NCBI GenBank assembly: GCA_919903055.1
Contig: CAKKSB010000114.1
Location: forward strand, 1-34,373
Source: Gammaproteobacteria bacterium
GTDB taxonomy: Bacteria; Pseudomonadota; Gammaproteobacteria; DRLM01
Direction: 5' to 3'
Length of the DNA: 34,373 nucleotides
Under the pieces are notes generated by a model that had not been told where the DNA came from, did no database searches, and saw only the letters and a program-made list of their open reading frames with translations. A program made the translations under genes and the position numbers. Positions 18,875 to 25,477 of the stretch are shown here, one piece after another (position 1 is the stretch's first letter; each line of letters opens with the position of its first letter).

Positions 18875-19258
18875 TTAGGATGGGTGATCTTCCCTTCCCG
18901 TGGCCATGCCATCAATCACGTCCAGCAACGATTTCCGTTTGCGCGGGCTGAGGCCGCGGTAAAGATCCAGCAAACGCTTCTCGTCAGAACTCAAACGCGA
19001 TTCGGCCCCGCTGTAAGCCGGCCGCTCATCCCGCACAGCGGGGTCGTAACGCATCTCACCGCGCCCGGTAGCCAGCCATTCAAAACGCACGTCCAGCACC
19101 ACCGCCACGTGGGAGAGATGCTCTACCTTGGGATGGGTGCCACCCTCGCTCTCCCATTGAATACAGGCGCTGGGATGCACCCCCACCCGCCGCGCCAATT
19201 CGGACTTGGTCATCACCACCGCCTCACGCGCCAACTTGATACGTTCCCCGATTTCCAT
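18875..19258 (-). CDS. XRE/Cro-CI-type HTH transcriptional regulator
   Basis: MEIGERIKLAREAVVMTKSELARRVGVHPSACIQWESEGGTHPKVEHLSHVAVVLDVRFEWLATGRGEM; canonical HTH_3 pattern. Confidence 0.85.
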   Translation of the reverse strand: MEIGERIKLAREAVVMTKSELARRVGVHPSACIQWESEGGTHPKVEHLSHVAVVLDVRFEWLATGRGEMRYDPAVRDERPAYSGAESRLSSDEKRLLDLYRGLSPRKRKSLLDVIDGMATGREDHPS

Positions 19259-19324
19259 CCAACTCAACCTGCCAAAAATACGGCTCTGATTATTAGCAGT
19301 GACCGGCAGCTTGCAATGTAAGTG

Positions 19325-19360
19325 TTGCTAACTTGACATTTATTTAGTAATTCTTATAAT
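19325..19360 (+). promoter_or_regulatory. Consensus sigma70 promoter with overlapping inverted repeat (candidate operator)
   Basis: TTGACA (19333-19338), 16-nt spacer, TATAAT (19355-19360); TTGCTAA (19325-19331) and TTAGTAA (19344-19350) form a 6/7 inverted repeat flanking the -35. Confidence 0.75.
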
Positions 19361-19456
19361 TGAAGTCGATGCGCAGACGGACTCTCACTCTCGACCACAA
19401 CCGTGTCGGCCACAGCCGTACCTCGCATCCCGTGTTCGCCAAGAAAAAGGAACCCT

Positions 19457-19657
19457 ATGCGCATCATCACTTGCAGACCCGGCCATTCGGTGGAGATCAA
19501 ACTAAAGACGCCCGCCTCATCTCAACTCCCGGCGTATCAATTATTCGCGTACGAGAGCATCGAGATTTTCGTCGGGAGGGTAAAAGAGCATGAAATAAAA
19601 CTGGCGGTCATGGCACCCCGCCAATTCGCGGTTTTACACAATCATTATTGGTGCTGA
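19457..19657 (+). CDS. Divergent CsrA-family protein, RsmN/RsmF-like (insertion between beta2 and beta3)
   Basis: MRIITCRPGHSVEIKLKTPASSQLPAYQLFAYESIEIFVGRVKEHEIKLAVMAPRQFAVLHNHYWC; SD AAGGAA upstream; hand alignment to CsrA [47 protein letters not shown]. Confidence 0.7.
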   Translation: MRIITCRPGHSVEIKLKTPASSQLPAYQLFAYESIEIFVGRVKEHEIKLAVMAPRQFAVLHNHYWC

Positions 19658-19714
19658 CGGGTTTACGAATGAAACGGCGGGTTTGCACAACAGCCGGAGA
19701 CGAGGGAGGATATC

Positions 19715-19742
19715 GCGCGACCTGACGGCCGCGCTTCTTTTG
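19715..19742 (+). terminator. Probable intrinsic terminator of the CsrA-like gene
   Basis: GCGCG-A-CC-TGAC-GG-C-CGCGC followed by TTCTTTTG. Confidence 0.5.
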
Positions 19743-19787
19743 TACACACAGCAGCGCACTCGACGGCGTGACACAACGCCAATGGCG

Positions 19788-20174
19788 TTAGCCCCTCGCC
19801 TCCGTGCGAGGCTGCTGTAAATCGTCTTTCAGCGTGAGAAACAACAAGGCATTCGCCTGGGCATTCACCGGATTGAGGCGAATACCCACGCGAAAATTTT
19901 GATAGGCACGCATGCTCACACCCACCCGGTCCGAGCGTACGCACCACATTACCGTTCCGTCCAAATCCGACCGCCATCCTTCCGTGGTGTAGCGCACTTT
20001 AACTTGCGAACCGCATTCCAAAGGCGAGGGCACATCCAAACCGATACCCGACACGCAGACGTCGTTGGCACGGATGTAGTGATACTCGCGTTCACCATCG
20101 ACCAAATGAAAAGCGCCGCCAGTGAAATATTTTGGAATGGGTAAGCGTGAGTTTGACCGACTGTCAGTGAACAT
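19788..20174 (-). CDS. PilZ-like domain protein
   Basis: MFTDSRSNSRLPIPKYFTGGAFHLVDGEREYHYIRANDVCVSGIGLDVPSPLECGSQVKVRYTTEGWRSDLDGTVMWCVRSDRVGVSMRAYQNFRVGIRL; PilZ-like layout; SD GGAGGG upstream of ATG 20174. Confidence 0.6.
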   Translation of the reverse strand: MFTDSRSNSRLPIPKYFTGGAFHLVDGEREYHYIRANDVCVSGIGLDVPSPLECGSQVKVRYTTEGWRSDLDGTVMWCVRSDRVGVSMRAYQNFRVGIRLNPVNAQANALLFLTLKDDLQQPRTEARG

Positions 20175-20336
20175 GATTCTGTTTCCCTCCTTGCGGCTGG
20201 CAAGCTCCATTACTATAACTCAAGCGCCAGAATGACGGCGCATTATTAACAACGGAACCGATAATGCAAAGCACATACCAGTTTAAAGCGTGCTGGAATA
20301 GGACTTTAACTATTCAACTCGCCACTCATCCGAGCT

Positions 20337-21542
20337 TTAACTAACGGTGAATGCCTGTAAAGTGTCCTGAATCTGATCGAGGGCGTTATCTATTTGTTGG
20401 CGGGTAATGACCAAGGGCGGCGCGAACCGCACGACGGTGTGATGGGTTTCCTTACTGAGTATTCCCCGCTGCATGAGCGCCTCGCACAAAGCCCGCGCGG
20501 AAACCCGGACCGTATCTACTTCCAAACCGATCAATAAACCTTTGCCGCGCGCCTCGCGTATCAGAGGGCTGTTTATTTCCCGCAAGCGTCCCAAAAAATA
20601 ATCGCCCAACTCGGCGGCCCGCTCGGCATACCGGTCTTCCAACATTACATTGACGGCTTCCAAGGCCACCGCCGACGCCAGCGGATTACCGCCGAAGGTG
20701 CTGCCGTGATCGCCGGGCTGAAACACCTCCATCACTTCGCGGCGCGCGAGGAAGGCGGACACCGCCAGCAACCCACCGCCCAAGGCCTTGCCGAGCACCA
20801 CCCCATCAGGTTTTACGCCGTCGTGCGAACACGCGAACAGCGCGCCGGTGCGCGCCATGCCGGTTTGAATCTCGTCGCAGATCAACAATACATTATATTT
20901 TTTGCAGATGCGGGCGCACTCGGCGAGATAGCCCACCGGTGGAATCACGATGCCGCCTTCACCTTGAATGGGCTCAACTAGAAACGCCGCTGTATCGGGC
21001 GTAATCGCCGCCTCCAAAGCCGCCGCGTCACCATAGGCAACGCGTTTCATGCCGGGTGGAAACGGTCCGAAACCCTCGCGATATTGCGGCTCCGAAGAGA
21101 GGCCGACCACGGCGATGGTGCGACCGTGAAAATTGCCGTCGCAGGCGATGATCTCCGCCCGCTCCGGCGCGACGCCTTTTACGGTATAGGCCCATTTGCG
21201 CGCGGCTTTCAACGCGGTCTCCACCGCCTCGGCGCCGCTGTTCATGGGCAGCGCCATATCGAAGCCGGTGATGTCACAAAGTCGCTGTAAAAACGGCGCG
21301 AGCCGGTCCGAATAAAATGCCCGCGACACCACCGCGAGTCGCGCCGCCTGTTCACTGAGCGCGCGCACCAGGCGCGGATGACAATGGCCATGGCTCACCG
21401 CCGAATAGGCGCTCATCATATCGAGATAGCGTTTGCCCTGATCGTCCCACACGTATACGCCCTCGCCCCGCACCAGCACTACCGGCAAGGGCGCGTAGTT
21501 ATGCGCGCAATAACGTTGTTCGAGTTGTATCGTAGGGTTCAT
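20337..21542 (-). CDS. rocD: Ornithine aminotransferase (class III PLP)
   Basis: EQRYCAHNYAPLPVVLVRGEGVYVWDDQGKRYLDMMSAYSAVSHGHCHPRL...MNSGAEAVETALKAARKW...LICDEIQTGMARTG...VVLGKALGGGLLAVSA. Confidence 0.93.
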   Translation of the reverse strand: MNPTIQLEQRYCAHNYAPLPVVLVRGEGVYVWDDQGKRYLDMMSAYSAVSHGHCHPRLVRALSEQAARLAVVSRAFYSDRLAPFLQRLCDITGFDMALPMNSGAEAVETALKAARKWAYTVKGVAPERAEIIACDGNFHGRTIAVVGLSSEPQYREGFGPFPPGMKRVAYGDAAALEAAITPDTAAFLVEPIQGEGGIVIPPVGYLAECARICKKYNVLLICDEIQTGMARTGALFACSHDGVKPDGVVLGKALGGGLLAVSAFLARREVMEVFQPGDHGSTFGGNPLASAVALEAVNVMLEDRYAERAAELGDYFLGRLREINSPLIREARGKGLLIGLEVDTVRVSARALCEALMQRGILSKETHHTVVRFAPPLVITRQQIDNALDQIQDTLQAFTVS

Positions 21543-22426
21543 TCATCCGCTCCCGCACTTACCGCGCACAAAATACGCCGCAGCAAACGCAAGGTCATTT
21601 GATCGTGGTCGAGGTGCGGGTTGTATTCGGCGATTTCCAACGCCAAGCAATTTTGATCATAGCGTGTCGCCGCCAGCGCCCGCACCAGTTCATCGGCGCC
21701 GATCCCTTCGGGGGAAGGCGTACCCACGCCGGGTGCGTCGCGAGGATCCAGCGCGTCCAAATCCAAGGTGATTCCATAACCGGCGCTAGCGCCCGAGACC
21801 CGCGCCACGGCTTCCCGCCACACCGTCGCGAAACCGCGCCACGCAACCTCGTCCATTAAAATTACCCGCACGCCCAAAGCAGCCAACAACGCCGCCTCGC
21901 CGGCTTCGAAGCTGCGCACACCCAACAAACACACATGAGCGGGATTTAATTTCGCGGCCGGGCCGGCGAGATGCGTCAGCTCATTTAAACCGTGCCCCAA
22001 TAAACACGCCAAAGGCATACCGTGCAACGCACCGCTGGGACTGGTTTGCGGCACGTGACTGTCCATATGCGCATCCACCCACAGCAAGCCGAGAGTGCCG
22101 CGCTCGGCCACCGCGCCGTACACGCCGCTCCACGTACCCACCGCGCACGAATGATCGCCGCCGATGACGATGGGGAAATAATCGGCCGACACGCACCGTC
22201 GTACCGCACTCGCCAAGCGTTGATTAATCTCCACTACCGCCGCGGTCACGTCACGTTCGGTCGAGGGCGGCGCGGCGCGTAAAATTTCATAAGACGGTGG
22301 AGCATGTCCCTCCGACGCGAGACAGGACAACGGCATCGTCGCTAATAACCTATCCGGCCCGTCTTCGCAGCGCCGGTCGCGGGCGCCCCAACCGCTGGCG
22401 ACGCCGATCAATGTGAGGTCTTTCAT
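21539..22426 (-). CDS. rocF: Arginase
   Basis: IVIGGDHSCAVGTWSG, LLWVDAHMDSHVPQTSPSGALHGMPLACLLGHG, GITLDLDALDPRDAPGVGTPSPEG, ALEIAEYNPHLD; Mn-binding motifs; overlaps the aminotransferase start by 4 nt. Confidence 0.93.
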   Translation of the reverse strand: MKDLTLIGVASGWGARDRRCEDGPDRLLATMPLSCLASEGHAPPSYEILRAAPPSTERDVTAAVVEINQRLASAVRRCVSADYFPIVIGGDHSCAVGTWSGVYGAVAERGTLGLLWVDAHMDSHVPQTSPSGALHGMPLACLLGHGLNELTHLAGPAAKLNPAHVCLLGVRSFEAGEAALLAALGVRVILMDEVAWRGFATVWREAVARVSGASAGYGITLDLDALDPRDAPGVGTPSPEGIGADELVRALAATRYDQNCLALEIAEYNPHLDHDQMTLRLLRRILCAVSAGADE

Positions 22427-22682
22427 ACTGCATCATTCATTAAGAATACTTATCCAAGATATCGACAGTAAACCCGTACTTCTCCATAGCCTTATCTATC
22501 AAACCCAGCAAGTATCCTAAAAGTCCATTTAGAGAATTTTCACGGTGTATCACATCGGCATGCGTAATCCTGTCCACAATCCGAACGCTGCACGATCGCA
22601 GAGACGCGCTTTTTCCATTGTGCTAAAGTCGTGATTATTGTTCGAGGAAAAGCGCCGAGACCGCGCATCGCGCCGCCATCCC

Positions 22683-23063
22683 ATGCCTGACACACCGCCC
22701 CGTTTACATGCGCTTTGCCGCTACGATGAACTCGCGCATGGAGAAAGCCGGGAGTTTCCTTTACCCGACGGCGACACGCGCAGCGTGTTCGCGATTCGCC
22801 ATCAGCAGCGGATTTACGTCTACCTCAACCGCTGTCCGCATACCGGCGCGCCGCTCAATTGGGGAAACGATCAATTCCTGAATTTCGACCGCAGCCTCAT
22901 ACAATGCACGCTGCACGGCGCGCAGTTCCGCATCGAGAATGGCTTGTGTATTTGGGGCCCTTGCCTGCGCCAACATCTTACCGCTCTGCCGGTTCGCGTC
23001 GAGAAGGAAATGGTGTGGATAGATTTAGGCACGCTAGCCGAGCCGGCCTGGCGCGCACGTTAA
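22683..23063 (+). CDS. Rieske [2Fe-2S] domain protein
   Basis: RCPHTGAPLNWGNDQFLNFDRSLIQCTLHGAQFRIENGLCIWGPC; CxH...CxxH-type Rieske ligands. Confidence 0.88.
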   Translation: MPDTPPRLHALCRYDELAHGESREFPLPDGDTRSVFAIRHQQRIYVYLNRCPHTGAPLNWGNDQFLNFDRSLIQCTLHGAQFRIENGLCIWGPCLRQHLTALPVRVEKEMVWIDLGTLAEPAWRAR

Positions 23064-23112
23064 GTGATTTTGAGTATAATCGCCGCACCATGTTATTCAC
23101 GATTGCCGGACT

Positions 23113-23652
23113 ATGCATAGACATTATTTATTGACGTTGCTGAAAAACTATCAGCCTTACGACAAAGACGAACGGGGCATGTACGAAATGCTGGTCCGCT
23201 TCGTGGAAAACCAAAGCCAATGTTTCGAGCGCCACTTGCGCATCGGCCACATCACCGGCTCAGCGTGGATCGTCGATCGCGAACGCCGCCATGTATTATT
23301 GACTCACCATCGCAAATTGGATCGCTGGCTGCAATTGGGCGGACATGCCGACGGCGAAACCGATGTCCTGGCGGTGGCCTTGCGCGAAGCGCGTGAAGAA
23401 TCCGGGGTGGAAAGTATCAAACCCCTGCTGACTACGCCGTTCGACATCGACGTGCATTCCATCCCCGCCCGCGGCGACGAACCCCGCCACTTGCACTACG
23501 ACGTGCGTTGGCTGCTGGAAGCGGACCGCGCCGCGCCGTTGGTGATCAGTAGCGAATCGAAAGACTTGGCGTGGGTGGCGCTGGAGGACATCGGCCGCCT
23601 GACCACCGACCGCTCCATCGCACGCATGACCGAAAAATTGCCCACCGACTGA
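23113..23652 (+). CDS. Nudix hydrolase
   Basis: LQLGGHADGETDVLAVALREAREESGVES matches Gx5Ex7REUxEExGU in layout. Confidence 0.9.
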   Translation: MHRHYLLTLLKNYQPYDKDERGMYEMLVRFVENQSQCFERHLRIGHITGSAWIVDRERRHVLLTHHRKLDRWLQLGGHADGETDVLAVALREAREESGVESIKPLLTTPFDIDVHSIPARGDEPRHLHYDVRWLLEADRAAPLVISSESKDLAWVALEDIGRLTTDRSIARMTEKLPTD

Positions 23653-23729
23653 GCGCGGACCGCCGCTAACCGTATCAAATCGCGTAGCTGCCATAACGCG
23701 ACGCATTGGCGCGGTTTATTCGACATACC

Positions 23730-23829
23730 CCGCAGCTTGCTGCGGTGACTTTGGCGATGGGGTTTCCAAAGGGGAGCGGCGCAGCGTTCCCCTTTGATCG
23801 CCCGCGAGGATCCATGCTCGCGAGCGATC
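23730..23829. repeat. Cluster of three hairpins (possible mobile or repetitive element remnant)
   Basis: CCGCAGC/GCTGCGG (23730-23745); CAAAGGGGA/TCCCCTTTG (23767-23796); GATCGC-c-CGCGAG/CTCGCG-a-GCGATC (23796-23829). Confidence 0.5.
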
Positions 23830-23990
23830 TCACTTGACTTGGCGCAGCCTGGACAGCGGCAGTGGCAGCAGCTTGGTGGGATAATCATTACTCATCACCG
23901 GCAAACCATGTTCAACTACACCCGTGACACTTTACGTGCGGAGAATGTCCTGATCACCCCTAATCGGGGCAACAGTTTTGTTTACTCGAC

Positions 23991-24356
23991 TTAAGAACCC
24001 ACTACGCTACGGGCCCGTTGACGCCGATCAAGGGAAAAAGTCAGCACAGCGGCAACCGGGTATTCAGGCTGTTGCTGCAACCGGCCTTGCAACGCATCGG
24101 ACAAACCGCCGGCACCATACACCGATGCCCACATTTTATTAAATAACTGGGAACATGCCGCCAGCGGATGGCGATGCTTTTTACGTTCCACATCAATTCG
24201 CCATTGCAAGCCGCGCAGACGTGGCTGCCGGTCAGGGGATATTTGCTCGATAACGTGTTCGATTGTTTCGCGGCGTTTTTCTTCAAAGGCTTGCGAATCC
24301 GTTGCGGCAAGCTTGGCCCAAGAGTCAAAATCAAATTCCTGTCCTGAACTACTCAT
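23991..24356 (-). CDS. DUF3135-like small protein
   Basis: FDFDSWAKLAATDSQAFEEKRRETIEHVIEQISPDRQPRLRGLQWRIDVERKKHRHPLAACSQLFNKMW. Confidence 0.65.
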   Translation of the reverse strand: MSSSGQEFDFDSWAKLAATDSQAFEEKRRETIEHVIEQISPDRQPRLRGLQWRIDVERKKHRHPLAACSQLFNKMWASVYGAGGLSDALQGRLQQQPEYPVAAVLTFSLDRRQRARSVVGS

Positions 24357-24492
24357 ACACTACCCCCAACTACCTATTTCTTTTCGGTTGTGGGCTCAGT
24401 GTATCAAATTGTTTTGAACAGGAAACTCATGATCTGCGCTCGTCAAATACAAGCAATTGATTCATTAACATTTGTAAGATAAATATTCGACT

Positions 24493-24698
24493 TGCGGACT
24501 CCAAAAAGACTGCTACCCTTAGCAAAGGGCAGGGTCGCCGTTCGGTGTTGTTCAACACCACCCCCGTCCGCAGTGCAATCCGCATTCGCACCCTTGCATT
24601 TTACCAAGCTACTTCTGATGTGACTTCGCACGGTCTACCGTGACCACACCCGTGCGATTCCTTTATTCAATCCACGCCTTCAAGAAGGAATAAGCAAT
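24493..24698 (+). promoter_or_regulatory. Candidate structured 5' leader (riboswitch-like) of the CHRD gene
   Basis: TGCGGAC/GTCCGCA (24493-24499/24566-24572) encloses CCCTT-AGCA-AAGGG (24516-24529) and GGTGTTG-TT-CAACACC (24544-24559); downstream competing hairpins and an anti-SD ATTCCTT/AAGGAAT. Confidence 0.45.
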
Positions 24699-25259
24699 AT
24701 GAATAAATTCATTATCCTCACCGCCGCGACTCTCGCCAGCCTGTCCGCCATGAGCGTCGACGCCAGAACCAACAGATTCGAAACAGATTTGAGTGGAGCC
24801 GAAGAAGTCATCAACACCAATGTGTCCGGCACGGTCATCCCGGTGATCGGCCTGGTCACCGGCGCTTATGGCGAGGCTTTCATCACCGTTTCCAAAGACC
24901 GTAGCACCATTAATTACCGGCTTAAAGTCAGCAATACCGCCACTCCCATCTTCATGGCTCACATCCATCTCGGTCCCAAAGGACAGAATGGACCCGTGAT
25001 GTTGTGGTTGTTTGGAGATAGCAGCAACAATCCGGCCGGGACGCCTCTACCGCGTGATGACGGTCCTTTTACGGGAGAAATTTCCGGTACGCTCACCGCC
25101 GCCAATTTGGTTCCACAACCTAATTTGGGGATTAACACATTCGAGGATGCCATCGCCAATCTGTTGCGCGGTAACACTTACGTGAATGTTCACACCAGAG
25201 CCAATCCGCCGGGAGAAGTACGCGGACAAATCGACGAACATTCGCATTTCAATTTCTAG
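24699..25259 (+). CDS. CHRD domain-containing exported protein
   Basis: Signal peptide MNKFIILTAATLASLSAMSVDA; FETDLSGAEEV...FMAHIHLGPKGQNGPVMLWLF...GNTYVNVHTRANPPGEVRGQI. Confidence 0.88.
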   Translation: MNKFIILTAATLASLSAMSVDARTNRFETDLSGAEEVINTNVSGTVIPVIGLVTGAYGEAFITVSKDRSTINYRLKVSNTATPIFMAHIHLGPKGQNGPVMLWLFGDSSNNPAGTPLPRDDGPFTGEISGTLTAANLVPQPNLGINTFEDAIANLLRGNTYVNVHTRANPPGEVRGQIDEHSHFNF

Positions 25260-25477
25260 GATTGACGCTTAGCGGACCAGCGGTGCGTCGGCGGGACGGT
25301 AACACGTCCCACCGCGCACTGCATTCTCCCTCGTCTCAAGCACGGCCGTTGCAGCTGTTACGCAACAACCTGGGTATCGCCTTCGGTACAGCGGGAAAAC
25401 CGTTAAACGTCGTCCAACTTAAGTGATGACCTAAGTCAGCACGCTAGACGGCGGAAACCAATGGCGTCACGACGGAT

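Noticed and set aside
23842-23870. TTGGCGCAGCCTGG resembles the D-arm segment of a tRNA-Pro (possible tRNA fragment or att site)
   Set aside because: Flanking sequence gives no acceptor, anticodon or T-arm; about 14 nt of similarity is too little to call a tRNA or attachment site.
24493-24572. c-di-GMP-I (GEMM) riboswitch
   Set aside because: There is some local resemblance (GCAAAG...GGGTC) but the characteristic GCAAACC...GGGACGCAAAGCC core is not complete, so I do not assign this class.
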